Origin: Lactiplantibacillus songbeiensis
Lineage (GTDB): Bacteria; Bacillota; Bacilli; Lactobacillales; Lactobacillaceae
Direction: 5' to 3'
NCBI RefSeq assembly: GCF_005405125.1
Contig: NZ_BJDL01000010.1
Span: forward strand, 62,001-126,000
DNA length: 64,000 nt
In this document: piece after piece, positions 34,622 to 43,325 of the stretch
Numbering within the stretch: the stretch's first letter is position 1
Layout: each line of letters starts with the position of its first letter
Notes under the pieces: model-generated
Databases searched by the model: none
Told to the model about the DNA's origin: nothing
Seen by the model: the letters and a program-made list of their open reading frames with translations, nothing else
Made by a program: the position numbers and the translations under genes

Positions 34622-35494
34622 CTATTTCACACTTAATTGACTTAATTCATTGAAGTCCGCCGTGGATAGATCCACGTTAGCCGCGGCCACGTTATCAGCC
34701 AGATGTTCAACTGAACTAGTCCCAGGAATTGGCAAGACATTCTTAGAACGCTTCAACAACCAAGCTAATGCAATCTGAGCTGAACTAACGTGATACTTAG
34801 CCGCCATCGTGCTCAAGCTACTCCCGGGTTGCGCCAACTGACCCGTTGCTAGTGGGAACCATGGCAAGAAAGCCATACCTTGTGATTCTGCGTAGTCTAA
34901 AACATCGTCATCGCGATGGTCAGCGACGTTATATAAGTTCTCAACAGCATCGATAGTCGCCACTTTTTGGGCGGCTTTTAATTCGTCAACCGTGACTTGA
35001 CTCAGACCGATATGCTTGATTTTGCCTTCGTCTTGCAACTTCTTCAACTCACCGACTTGCTCTTCGATTGAGAAGTGCGTATCGATACGATGCAAGAAGA
35101 CAAGATCTTCATGGTCGATTCCTAACGTCATCATCGAGACTTCCACTTGTTGCCGTAAGTAATTCGGCTCACCATGTGGCGTCCAAACATTCGGACCCTG
35201 CCGCGTCTGACCGACCTTATCTGAAATAAAGATCTGATCGCGATTAGCGGCGTCCTTTAAGCCCGCTGCCAAATAACGATCCGCGAACCATGGCCCATAA
35301 GAATCCGCGGTATCAAAGAAGTTGACTCCATAAGCCAAGGCTTGCTTAATGACCTTGATCCCATTTTCAGGATCAGCGTATGGCCCCCAAGTCCCTGGTC
35401 CGGTCAACTGCATCGTCCCATAGCCTAATCGATTGACTTTAAATGTCTCATCAAAAGCATAAGTTCCCGCATTAGCGGCATTAATTGTTGCCAT
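34622..35494 (-). CDS. Aldo/keto reductase
   Basis: 290 residues, (beta/alpha)8 barrel. Catalytic set: Asp and Tyr in FFDTADSYG, Lys in FISDKVGQ, His in VFLHRID; C-terminal NADPH-binding IPGTSSVEHLADNV. It reduces aldehydes or ketones with NADPH. GGGAGCGA precedes the ATG. The tiny membrane-peptide gene lies 90 bases upstream in the same direction, and a composite repeat follows downstream. Confidence 0.9.
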   Translation of the reverse strand: MATINAANAGTYAFDETFKVNRLGYGTMQLTGPGTWGPYADPENGIKVIKQALAYGVNFFDTADSYGPWFADRYLAAGLKDAANRDQIFISDKVGQTRQGPNVWTPHGEPNYLRQQVEVSMMTLGIDHEDLVFLHRIDTHFSIEEQVGELKKLQDEGKIKHIGLSQVTVDELKAAQKVATIDAVENLYNVADHRDDDVLDYAESQGMAFLPWFPLATGQLAQPGSSLSTMAAKYHVSSAQIALAWLLKRSKNVLPIPGTSSVEHLADNVAAANVDLSTADFNELSQLSVK

Positions 35495-35584
35495 TCAAAT
35501 CGCTCCCATCAATTATTTCACTTCAGTTACATGATCTAGTGTAGCGCTTGGACGCGGGTCTAGGTCAACTATTTAGTTCGCGAC

Positions 35585-35692
35585 TTAACGCCGAACCCGG
35601 ACTGGCCGCTTCCGTGGCTGGGTTGGGTCACCGATTAAGGTCAACAAGCCAACTGCCACTAGCACCACTGCCATAATTTGTAAAACTGCCAT
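35585..35692 (-). CDS. 35-residue membrane peptide
   Basis: ATG at 35692 follows a near-perfect ribosome site (GGAGG, 7-base spacing). The product starts MAVLQIMAVVLVAVGLLTLI (one membrane segment, residues 1-21) and ends in a strongly basic tail with PRKRPVRVRR. It has the size and layout of small regulatory or toxin-like membrane peptides. No antisense RNA or partner is evident. It may be transcribed with the aldo/keto reductase. Confidence 0.65.
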   Translation of the reverse strand: MAVLQIMAVVLVAVGLLTLIGDPTQPRKRPVRVRR

Positions 35693-35981
35693 CAGAATGC
35701 CTCCGTTCGATTTAAACTCATGAGCGTATTCTACTGGCTTCTAGTAACTCGAAGGCAAGCATTTTACCACTAAAAAAATAAATAAAATTTTTTTACGACC
35801 TTTTTTAATGATTCCTTCATAATTCGGTCTATGCCATTATTTGTTGGTACAAATACGATTAGCGGGTATTGGTTGCTTGTATTGATGTATAAGTATACTC
35901 ATATGCACTATTTGTAAGGGTTTACAACACCCGTGCTAACGCTTATTCTTAGCCTATCAACAACAAGGAGGAGCTAAGCTT

Positions 35982-37223
35982 ATGCATAAATTTATGGACT
36001 GGCTGCAAAATACCTTAATGCCGCCAATGGCTAAAGTCGGGAATAACAAGTACCTCGTTTCAGTACGGAACGGCTTGGTATTAACCTTACCAGCCATTAT
36101 CAGTGGGAGTGTCTTCCTCATTATTGGGAACATTCCAATCAAAGCTTGGACCAACTTAATGGCCCCGTATATGGATATGATTGGAGTTGCGGTCAACGGA
36201 TCGTTCGGGATTATCTCGTTACTGGCCGTCATTGGGATTGGCTACGAATTATCTAAAGCCCTCGAAATCGATCCACTTTCTGGGGCAGGACTATCCACGA
36301 TGGCCTTCGTCATTAGTTCATTCAATAATAAATTCAAATTAGATACTAATAATTTTGCATCATCCGGTTTGTTTACCGCTATTATTACGGCCTTTGTCGC
36401 CGTGTCGATCTTCAACTTTTTTGTCAAAAAGAACATTGTCATCAAATTACCAGCTGGGGTCCCCGAAGCGGTATCTAATTCGTTCGTGGCCCTTTTCCCA
36501 GGCTTCGTTATTTTGCTTTTATTCTGGTTTGTGCGGATGCCACTACATATCGACATCAACCAAGTCATTCAAACCATTTTCCATCCCCTATTGTTTGCGA
36601 TGAATACCTTGCCGGGGATCTTAGTCTATACCTTACTAGTCAGCTTACTGTGGGTCTGCGGGATTCATGGCGACATGACTTTGGAAGGTATCGCTGACCC
36701 AATCTTCTTACAGTTCCTAGCTGCAAACGGGACGGCCTTAGCGCATCATCAACCACTTCCATACGTCACGGCCGCTGGGTTCTCCAGCCTATACGTCAAC
36801 GTCGGTGGGACTGGTGCAACGATTACGTTAGTGGCCCTAATGCTCTTTTCTAAGAGTAAAACGTACCGTGATCTAGGCAAAGTGGCTTTTCCAAGTGCCT
36901 TGTTCGAGATTAACGAACCCGTAATCTTCGGTTTTCCAATCGTTATGAACGCCCTCACGATGATTCCATTTATCGTCGTGCCACTCGTCTTAGCAACGTT
37001 GTCCTACTTGCTTATCTCCCTCGGCCTGATCTCAGCACCGGTTGCGATGGTGCCTTGGACGATGCCCCCAATTATCGGCCCATTAATGGCTACCGGTTGG
37101 GATTGGCGTGCTGCCGTCTGGTCTGCCATCGAATTGGTCTTGGCGGGCGCGGCTTACTACCCATTCTTCAAAGTCGCTGAAAAACAAATGTTGGCTCAAG
37201 AAACGGCTTCAACTGAAGCTTAA
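35982..37223 (+). CDS. PTS EIIC, lactose/cellobiose family (stand-alone)
   Basis: 413 residues, about ten membrane segments, signature ALFEINEPVIFG. AAGGAGGAG precedes the ATG. It has no neighbouring EIIA, EIIB or glycosidase, so it must borrow partners. It is more similar in length and style to the EIIC of the MurNAc cluster (51288) than to that of the beta-glucoside operon. Substrate unknown; an oligo-beta-glucoside or amino sugar is plausible. Confidence 0.88.
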   Translation: MHKFMDWLQNTLMPPMAKVGNNKYLVSVRNGLVLTLPAIISGSVFLIIGNIPIKAWTNLMAPYMDMIGVAVNGSFGIISLLAVIGIGYELSKALEIDPLSGAGLSTMAFVISSFNNKFKLDTNNFASSGLFTAIITAFVAVSIFNFFVKKNIVIKLPAGVPEAVSNSFVALFPGFVILLLFWFVRMPLHIDINQVIQTIFHPLLFAMNTLPGILVYTLLVSLLWVCGIHGDMTLEGIADPIFLQFLAANGTALAHHQPLPYVTAAGFSSLYVNVGGTGATITLVALMLFSKSKTYRDLGKVAFPSALFEINEPVIFGFPIVMNALTMIPFIVVPLVLATLSYLLISLGLISAPVAMVPWTMPPIIGPLMATGWDWRAAVWSAIELVLAGAAYYPFFKVAEKQMLAQETASTEA

Positions 37224-37276
37224 ATCAAAAAAACGCCTCGTTGATAGTTTTCAACGAGACGTTTTTTGATTTAAGC
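37216..37276. terminator. Shared bidirectional terminator including both gene ends
   Basis: GAAGCTTAAATCAAAAAACG-type arms pair across ATAGTT. The palindrome of about 60 bases includes the final codons (Glu-Ala-stop) of both convergent genes. Confidence 0.9.
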
Positions 37277-38239
37277 TTCTCCGGGCACTAAGACCAGCCG
37301 GGCTTTCGATTGATTAGCTTCCACAATCTCATGAGCGCGTTGGGCTTGTGTGAACGGCATGACTTGCAAGTCATCATCCAATAATAACCCTTGGGCAAAT
37401 AACTGATTCAATAGCTGGCCAGCCCGCTGCAGTTGGTCTAAGCTGGCATGACTAATCACAAAACCAACAATCCGTTGTTGCTGCGTATAGAACTCGCGCA
37501 CATCAAAAGTGAATTGATTAGCGACCGGCGCGGTGATCAAGGCTACCGTACCGCCCAGACCCAACAGTGATAAGTTCGTCTTCAAGTCAACTTTACCCGA
37601 TGTATCCACAATCGTTTGCATCGGTGTCGTGATTGCACTGGCAAAGTCCGCGTGATAATCCAAGACTTGCTGGACACCCAGTTGTTTTAACCGGTCAAAA
37701 TCACGCGGATTGGCCGTGGCTAAAACTTCAGCGCCTTTAGCATGGGCGATTTGTACTAACTTAGTCCCAACGTGTCCAGCTGCACCTTCGATCAAAACGA
37801 CCTGACCAGGCTCGACCGGACTCACATCCGTTAAGAGAATTGCGGCGGTTGCAGCGGAGTGAACGGTCGCCACTAACGGCAAATCATCAATGCCCGCTGG
37901 TGCTAAAAAGGCCCGTTCAGCGGGAATCGCGGCATACTCACTCGTTACTCCCGGGCGACCGTCATAGCCCATACTGTTCGTCCAAATACGATCACCAACG
38001 TTAAACCCGCTGACCTGTTCGCCAACTGCGGTCACCGTTCCCACGGCATCACGACCAATCACAAATGGGAATGCCGTGGTGGTCTTAAAACTACCACGCC
38101 GTACAAATGTATCCACGTGATTAACTGCCACCGCCGTCACCTTGACTAACAGTTCCGTGGGACGCAGCGTCGGTTGGGGTAAATCACCGACTTTGATCAC
38201 GTCCGGCTGACCCGTCTGTTCAATATAAGCTGCTTGCAT
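37271..38239 (-). CDS. NADPH:quinone reductase-like oxidoreductase (MDR family)
   Basis: 322 residues, zinc-free medium-chain dehydrogenase/reductase. N-terminal GroES-like domain (VNHVDTFVRRG, GRDAVGTVTAVG), Rossmann domain with EGAAGHVGTKLVQIA. Lacks the zinc-binding Cys set. It likely reduces quinones or enones with NADPH. AATTGGAGG precedes the ATG. The leader contains an imperfect CTCCGC/GCGGAG hairpin about 30-85 bases upstream. Confidence 0.9.
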   Translation of the reverse strand: MQAAYIEQTGQPDVIKVGDLPQPTLRPTELLVKVTAVAVNHVDTFVRRGSFKTTTAFPFVIGRDAVGTVTAVGEQVSGFNVGDRIWTNSMGYDGRPGVTSEYAAIPAERAFLAPAGIDDLPLVATVHSAATAAILLTDVSPVEPGQVVLIEGAAGHVGTKLVQIAHAKGAEVLATANPRDFDRLKQLGVQQVLDYHADFASAITTPMQTIVDTSGKVDLKTNLSLLGLGGTVALITAPVANQFTFDVREFYTQQQRIVGFVISHASLDQLQRAGQLLNQLFAQGLLLDDDLQVMPFTQAQRAHEIVEANQSKARLVLVPGEA

Positions 38240-38476
38240 GCCAAGCCCTCCAATTAAAAATGATATCTCCGCATTGATCTAGCTAGACTAGTAAGATAAA
38301 CCAGCTAATTATCGCGGAGGCTCTAATAAACTCACGTTATAAAGCTAGTGTAATCCTAATGGCGGTGTTCAAGCTAGCCAACTTACTAATCTGACTGTGG
38401 TTATCCAACCTTTCAATACCTGACACTACGCCAACAGATTCATGCACAGCGAGGCCTAACGCCGAAAAAAGGCTGA

Positions 38477-39664
38477 TCAATCATAGATTGTCGCATGGCG
38501 TTGCACAATCACTCCAGATAAGGTTAATAATGCAGAAAAGCCTACCGCCAACCAGATCACTAAGTTCCACCCCACGTGACTCCCTAACCAACCGAACAAG
38601 ACAGGGCCAATGGCAGCCAATAAATATCCAGCCGACTGCGCCATTCCTGACAAATCTGCGGTTTCAAACCCATTGGTCGTCTTACGGGTAAAGAAGACGA
38701 CCGCTAAGTTGAACGCCGCCCCAGAACCAAAGCCTAAGATGATATTCAAGATTACGGCAACTGGCAAAGATAACCCGGGTAATAAAATACCGCCGATGCC
38801 ACCAATAAAGCCAATCCCAATAATTGCTAACATGATAGGCACCCCATGTCGTTTACCCGCCGTGGTTGGCACAAAAAAGGCTAAGGGCAAACCACTTAAT
38901 TGCATGACCGTTACTAAGTTACCGGCTGTAATCGTTGAAAAGCCATGCGCCACTAGGATCGTTGGTAACCAGGTCAGCATTGAATAATAGACCAGCGCTT
39001 GCAAGCCGAAAAAGGCCGTCACGACCCACGCGATTGGTAACCGCCAAACACTCGGGTGGGTCGTTGATTTTATTGCCGTTTCTTTCGGTAGCACTGGTTC
39101 ACGATGGTTATGCTTGAGATTAGGTAGCCAAGTGATCAGGTTAACCAACCCAACCGCCGAAAGCACCGCCATCACCACCGGCAATGACCAGTGAGCGGCC
39201 ATGATGCCAGACAAACCGGTCCCTAATGAACCGACCAACAACATCGATACCGTGTAAGCACTCGTTGCTAGTCCAATCTTAGTCGGAAAGTTATCCTTGA
39301 TAATCGCCGGTAACAAGACATTACCACCATCGGCACCAATGCCGACTAACAAAGTTCCAAGCAGTAAGAGCGCAATAGATGGCACGACACGTAAATAACT
39401 GCCGACTGCCAAAATAACCAGCATGGCATAAATGGTGACTTCATTACCAAAGCGCCGGCCCCAGCGTGCTAATAAAGGCGACATAATTGCAAACGTCAGC
39501 AACGGAATCGTCGTTAACATCCCAGCCATCGAACTTGGTAACCCTAAGGACTGCTTCAAACTACTAATTAGACCGGGCATCATCGTAATTGGCAGCCGCA
39601 TGTTAGTCGCGACTAACATCATGCCCAGTGTCAAATACCGACTATGCGTATGGGTCGTTGTCAT
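38477..39664 (-). CDS. MFS transporter, CynX/NimT-like
   Basis: 395 residues with about 12 membrane segments. The opening NMRLPITMMPGLISSLKQSLGLPSSMAGMLTTIPLLTFAIMSPL is typical of the CynX/NimT (cyanate/nitroimidazole) branch. Ligand not determined; efflux is likely. Adjacent upstream ArsR gene and a second MFS gene in the same orientation suggest a regulated efflux cluster. Confidence 0.86.
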   Translation of the reverse strand: MTTTHTHSRYLTLGMMLVATNMRLPITMMPGLISSLKQSLGLPSSMAGMLTTIPLLTFAIMSPLLARWGRRFGNEVTIYAMLVILAVGSYLRVVPSIALLLLGTLLVGIGADGGNVLLPAIIKDNFPTKIGLATSAYTVSMLLVGSLGTGLSGIMAAHWSLPVVMAVLSAVGLVNLITWLPNLKHNHREPVLPKETAIKSTTHPSVWRLPIAWVVTAFFGLQALVYYSMLTWLPTILVAHGFSTITAGNLVTVMQLSGLPLAFFVPTTAGKRHGVPIMLAIIGIGFIGGIGGILLPGLSLPVAVILNIILGFGSGAAFNLAVVFFTRKTTNGFETADLSGMAQSAGYLLAAIGPVLFGWLGSHVGWNLVIWLAVGFSALLTLSGVIVQRHATIYD

Positions 39665-39726
39665 AAATCAGACACTTCTTTCAAATAAATTTTAGTTCGA
39701 TAATCATCAAACTAAGCAAGCAAAAA

Positions 39727-40023
39727 TTACAGGGTCGCTAAAAACCCTGGCAAATAACGGTCAAACGTGGCCGTCTGCAACGAGAGATATTTGGTTTGCG
39801 CGACTTGACGAGTATTGGTCAGTCCGACTAACCGTAAAGCTTTAAAATGATACGACACCGTCGACTTGCTAATTTGTAATTGCGCCCCCACTTCACTGCA
39901 AGTCATTTCACGTTGTTCTTGATAAAGCACTCGGATAATTCGAAGACGATTTTGATCGGCTAAAGCTTTAAAAATGGCTACTCGTCGCTGATCGGCCGCG
40001 ACTTGATTTAGTTCGATATTCAT
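39727..40023 (-). CDS. ArsR family transcriptional regulator
   Basis: 98 residues from the ATG for MNIELNQVAADQRR. Winged helix: FKALADQNRLRIIRVLYQ...TCSEVGAQLQISKSTVSYHFKALRLVGLTNTRQVAQTKYLSL. The single Cys in TCSEVG is not the classic metal-binding CVCDL, so it may sense something other than arsenite-like metals. The frame is open to 40101 but the extension looks non-coding. It lies between two MFS genes and probably controls one or both. Confidence 0.83.
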   Translation of the reverse strand: MNIELNQVAADQRRVAIFKALADQNRLRIIRVLYQEQREMTCSEVGAQLQISKSTVSYHFKALRLVGLTNTRQVAQTKYLSLQTATFDRYLPGFLATL

Positions 40024-40113
40024 AGAACTAAGGTTACTCCGTCCCACGCTAAAAGACAAGCTACTGTGTACAAAAAAGCAGTTAATTAGTTTCCCAATCA
40101 ACCGCCTTAAGAC

Positions 40114-41346
40114 TTATTCTGCATGGGTACGCGGGTTCTTCCAAATCTCTGGTACTAACCACAAAATCAATGCTAGATTCACTAACAATAATCCCGCTGT
40201 TAAGATAAAGACCGAATTATAATCAAAGATCCCCGCAATCACACCCCCGAGTAATGCCCCGAGCATGTTACCAATCGCTTGAAATGATTGGTTATAACTA
40301 AAAACTGTCGACGTCAAATGTACCGGCGTATTCTTAGTAATCACCGTTTGAATCTCCGGATACAACGCTCCATCTGAGATCCCAATGGCAAAGCGCAACA
40401 AGCCTAACGTCACAACACTTGAGATTAAACCTTGCGGGAAATACATAATCACTGCAAAAACGTAGCCAAATAATAGCACTTTTCCAGAACCATGCTCATC
40501 GCCATAGCGACCCAAGCGCGGTGCCGCTAAGATATTAGAAATCCCCGGCAATGCCGCAATAATCCCTGCAACAACCGCGATTGGGCCAGTATGATGCATT
40601 AATTCCTGTACATATAAACTAATAATTGGTGCAATCGAGGCATTGCCAAGTTGCACAATCATGGTAGAACAAAGCATCACAATAATCAGTTTTGGATTTT
40701 GAAACGCCGCCAATGGATTACGGCTCGCGCCAGGTTCACGATGATGTTCAACTGGTTTGAAATGTTCTTGGACAAAGAACAGGCTGAGTAAAAAGGCACC
40801 AATTAGTAAACCCGCCGTAATAAAAAACGTGTTCCGAATTGAGAACAGCTGTGCGAGTACCCCACCAACGACCGGGCCAAATAAATTACCACTGACCGCG
40901 CCAGTAATCAACGTACTCAACGCCCGACCGCTGTACTTGCGTGGGGTTTGTGAAGCAACTAACGCTTGCGCATTCGAAATAAAGCCCGCAAAGACACCTT
41001 GTAGCGCCCGTAAAGCGACTAATTGCCAGACAGCCGTAACAAAGCCCATTAAGCCCATGGCAACGGCCATCCCTAATGAGGCTCGTAGCAGCATGATCTT
41101 ACGACCTTTTTTATCCGCCACAATACCCCAAAGTGGCGCCGAAATTGCGGCGACCGCATAGTCGGCCGCAAAGGCTAACCCACTATAGAAGGTAATCTGT
41201 TGCTTACTAAACTCACCCAATTGACTAATAAATAATGAGAGGAACGGCATAATTTCACTAAAAGCCATCCCCGCAACAAACGTACAAAACCATAAAACGA
41301 TTAGATTACGATGCCATGGTCCGCGCTCACGTTCTGCGTCATCCAT
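40114..41346 (-). CDS. MFS multidrug efflux transporter
   Basis: 410 residues starting MDDAERERGPW; the ATG is placed 9 bases after GGAG. Twelve membrane segments, motif A-like GIVADKKGRKIMLLR, and motif C-like region in segment 5 (SGNLFGPVVGG). Similar to MdtG/PbuE-type drug-proton antiporters. Upstream of the ArsR gene in the same direction. The promoter region has a perfect ATTTCCCGGGAAAT palindrome. Confidence 0.87.
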   Translation of the reverse strand: MDDAERERGPWHRNLIVLWFCTFVAGMAFSEIMPFLSLFISQLGEFSKQQITFYSGLAFAADYAVAAISAPLWGIVADKKGRKIMLLRASLGMAVAMGLMGFVTAVWQLVALRALQGVFAGFISNAQALVASQTPRKYSGRALSTLITGAVSGNLFGPVVGGVLAQLFSIRNTFFITAGLLIGAFLLSLFFVQEHFKPVEHHREPGASRNPLAAFQNPKLIIVMLCSTMIVQLGNASIAPIISLYVQELMHHTGPIAVVAGIIAALPGISNILAAPRLGRYGDEHGSGKVLLFGYVFAVIMYFPQGLISSVVTLGLLRFAIGISDGALYPEIQTVITKNTPVHLTSTVFSYNQSFQAIGNMLGALLGGVIAGIFDYNSVFILTAGLLLVNLALILWLVPEIWKNPRTHAE

Positions 41347-41428
41347 GTGAGTCATCTCCAAACTCAAGCTCAACTAAACAGTTGGCATGTCAACTAGCTT
41401 AACATATTTTAACAAAGCCTTGCCGCTT

Positions 41429-41442
41429 ATTTCCCGGGAAAT
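41429..41442. promoter_or_regulatory. Palindrome upstream of MFS efflux gene
   Basis: ATTTCCCGGGAAAT, perfect 14-bp palindrome about 85 bases upstream of the MFS start, with flanking GGCTA/TAAGC bases. Candidate operator for the ArsR or another regulator. Confidence 0.4.
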
Positions 41443-41537
41443 AGCCGACAAATAAGGCGTCCTTTTAAGCAATTCTAGTGACATTTCTATCATAGCGAAC
41501 CCCCGCCTAATAAGCAATCTAATCCTATTTAAAACAA

Positions 41538-41574
41538 GAAAGGCACCGCTCAATCTCAAGAGCGATACCTTTAA
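41538..41574 (-). terminator. Terminator of hsp20 gene
   Basis: The minus strand pairs AAAGGTATCGCTC with GAGCGGTGCCTTT, then TTGTTTT. Confidence 0.8.
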
Positions 41575-41585
41575 AATTAATGTGT

Positions 41586-42008
41586 TTATTGAATTTCAAT
41601 CTTATTGTCCGTGGCTTGCTTGGACTTTGGTAAAGTAATCGTCAATACGCCATCCGTTTGGGTCGCCTTAATCTGATCAGCGGCCACATTTGGTAACATG
41701 TAACTGCGTTGTAAGCTGCCAAAGCGCCGTTCGTTCATCACCACATTTTGATCTTGGTCACTGTGATCCACGAAGCTGTCCTTTTGAACTTTGATTGATA
41801 AGACATTATCGCGATAAGCTAACTTCACGTCTTTTTTATCAATCCCAGGCACATCAACGGTCACACTGTATTGGTCATCGGTTTCACTAATATCAGTCTT
41901 CAAAGCTTCCGTATCCCCATTGAATGGTTCCCAAAAGCGTTCTGCCATCCGTGCAAATGGATCAAACATCCCAAAGTCATTGTTGCGGTTCATCATTTCA
42001 TTAGCCAT
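41586..42008 (-). CDS. Hsp20/alpha-crystallin family chaperone
   Basis: 140 residues from the ATG after AGGAGA. Alpha-crystallin domain about 37-135 (LKTDISETDDQYSVTVDVPGIDKKDVKLAY ... DGVLTITLPK) with a short N-terminal arm (FGMFDPFARMAERFWEPF). ATP-independent holdase that binds unfolding proteins in heat, cold or solvent stress. Regulation is visible in the sequence: a CtsR double heptad and a CIRCE element lie upstream, so both HrcA and CtsR should repress it. Similar to the small heat-shock genes hsp1-hsp3 of L. plantarum. Confidence 0.93.
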   Translation of the reverse strand: MANEMMNRNNDFGMFDPFARMAERFWEPFNGDTEALKTDISETDDQYSVTVDVPGIDKKDVKLAYRDNVLSIKVQKDSFVDHSDQDQNVVMNERRFGSLQRSYMLPNVAADQIKATQTDGVLTITLPKSKQATDNKIEIQ

Positions 42009-42064
42009 AATCACAATCTCCTCTCAAAAATACTCGCATTCCAAGGTCAGCCGGTTTTAATTTC

Positions 42065-42081
42065 TTTGACCTTTCCTGACC
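42065..42081 (-). promoter_or_regulatory. CtsR box of hsp20
   Basis: The minus strand reads GGTCAGG-AAA-GGTCAAA, two direct heptads separated by three bases, as in CtsR operators, about 57-73 bases upstream of the start codon. Confidence 0.8.
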
Positions 42082-42123
42082 TTCAATTTATATCCTACCA
42101 GCTTTAATGAAAGATGCAAGGAT

Positions 42124-42150
42124 TTAGCACTCTATCAGACAGAGTGCTAA
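42124..42150. promoter_or_regulatory. CIRCE element (HrcA operator)
   Basis: TTAGCACTC-N9-GAGTGCTAA, an exact match to the CIRCE consensus. A TTGCAT/TAGGAT promoter (16-base spacing) lies between it and the CtsR box. The remaining gap up to 42336 contains the PspC promoter only. Confidence 0.95.
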
Positions 42151-42336
42151 ATTCAAGGCTGATGTTGAGAATTCGCTACATTAATTCAGCCTGTAACTAC
42201 AGTAGCTAATTGCTATCGTACTGAGAAGCAACTCCTGAATACAACTATACCTTGCCAACCGACTAACATTAAGTTCGGATAGTAGACGAACGCTCTTGAA
42301 ACCGCTAAACTAATGGGAGTTAAAGGAGGGGTTCTC

Positions 42337-42531
42337 ATGAAAATCGATATTCACCGTTCAAGTACTAACCGGGTCTTTGCTGGCGTGATTGGTGGACTGG
42401 CCGAACATTTTGATTGGTCGGCTAACGTTGCACGGCTAATCTTTGTCTTATTAGCCATCACCCCAATGTTCCCGGGGATTATCGCCTACTTGGTCCTTTG
42501 GTTATTAATGAAAGATCCAATTGAAGATTAA
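42337..42531 (+). CDS. PspC-domain stress protein
   Basis: 64 residues, starting MKIDIHRSSTNRVFAGVIGGLAEHFDWSANVARLIFVLL: an N-terminal PspC motif (RVFAGVIGGLAEHF) followed by a hydrophobic segment of about 30 residues. AAAGGAGG precedes the ATG. PspC proteins sit in the membrane and respond to envelope stress. Divergent from hsp20. Confidence 0.9.
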   Translation: MKIDIHRSSTNRVFAGVIGGLAEHFDWSANVARLIFVLLAITPMFPGIIAYLVLWLLMKDPIED

Positions 42532-42534
42532 CTA

Positions 42535-42572
42535 AAATGACCGGCTCGATTTAAGTGAGTCGGTCATTTTTT
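42535..42572 (+). terminator. Terminator of pspC-like gene
   Basis: AAAATGACCGGCTC pairs with GAGTCGGTCATTTT followed by TT. Confidence 0.88.
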
Positions 42573-43056
42573 AATCCAGTAAATAAGCTAAACCATAATC
42601 ATCGACGAACTGACCATCCAGGTAAAAGGCCTCACGCGCGACACTTTCCACTTGAAACCCTTGCTGCGCATAGAACTGGCGGGCCGCATGATTTGTCGCT
42701 AGTACCCGTAAAGCAATCCGATGAATGCCCTGTTCGCGAGCGGCAGCCTTTAACGCCTGCATTAACTGATGGCCAACGCCTTGATGTTGGGCCGTCTTAG
42801 CGACGCCGATGCCAATGTCCCAAGTATAACGGGCAGAAGCAAATGGTGGCAGCGGGTTCCACGAAATCATCCCGACAACTTGCCCCGCAACTTCGGCGAC
42901 TAACTGACTACCAGCCGGATAACTTTGCGCATAGCTGGCTAGATCGCGGGCTAAGACCGGTCCCGGACTATTCTGCGTATTCCAAATCGTTTGATCAATT
43001 GCTAATAATGCCGGTAGATCCGCCGTCCTCGATAGCCGGCAATTCACTGTTACCAT
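42571..43056 (-). CDS. GNAT family N-acetyltransferase
   Basis: 161 residues with GNAT motif A (VAKTAQHQGVGHQLMQAL, acetyl-CoA loop QGVG) and motif B (LRVLATNHAARQFYAQQGFQ). It acetylates a small amine or protein; substrate unknown. TTGGAGG precedes the ATG. A hairpin followed by five T lies just upstream in the leader and may attenuate expression. Confidence 0.9.
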   Translation of the reverse strand: MVTVNCRLSRTADLPALLAIDQTIWNTQNSPGPVLARDLASYAQSYPAGSQLVAEVAGQVVGMISWNPLPPFASARYTWDIGIGVAKTAQHQGVGHQLMQALKAAAREQGIHRIALRVLATNHAARQFYAQQGFQVESVAREAFYLDGQFVDDYGLAYLLD

Positions 43057-43081
43057 GTAGTAGCCTCCAATTTCTGTTAAA

Positions 43082-43120
43082 AATCAGGTTTTAGGCGACT
43101 TTTCGCACTAAACCTGATAT
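43082..43120 (-). terminator. Hairpin with T-run in the leader of the GNAT gene
   Basis: The minus strand pairs ATCAGGTTTAGTGCG with CGCCTAAAACCTGAT, then TTTTT, only 25 bases before the GNAT start and right after its promoter. It looks like an attenuator, or a terminator that protects the gene from divergent transcription. Confidence 0.6.
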
Positions 43121-43124
43121 GTTA

Positions 43125-43186
43125 TTGCAACTAATGTAATTTTTCGTTACAAAAATGTCAAACATTTTAATAACGATTAGTTGTAA
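43125..43186. promoter_or_regulatory. Divergent promoter/operator region, GNAT and P-type ATPase
   Basis: Minus-strand promoter TTGACA (43156-43161), 17 bases, TACATT (43133-43138). Inverted repeats TTGCAACTAAT (43125-43135) and ATTAGTTGTAA (43176-43186), plus TGTAA/TTACA, surround it. Together they form a probable operator shared by both directions. Confidence 0.55.
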
Positions 43187-43325
43187 TATTCGTTTATAAT
43201 AATAATTAACCAATAATTTATACTGGAAGGGATGTGGCGAAATTGGCCTGCCTAACGCGCAACAAACGCCGAGATTTCACCGAACCAAATCGATAAAATA
43301 ATTTATAACAATAGGAGTGGATTTA

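Noticed and set aside
38610-38987. 125-residue plus-strand open frame inside the MFS gene
   Set aside because: Antisense shadow; Pro/Lys-rich product typical of reverse-frame reading of a membrane protein.
41374-41559. 61-residue open frame between MFS and hsp20
   Set aside because: It covers the hsp20 terminator and the promoter/palindrome of the MFS gene and has no ribosome site.
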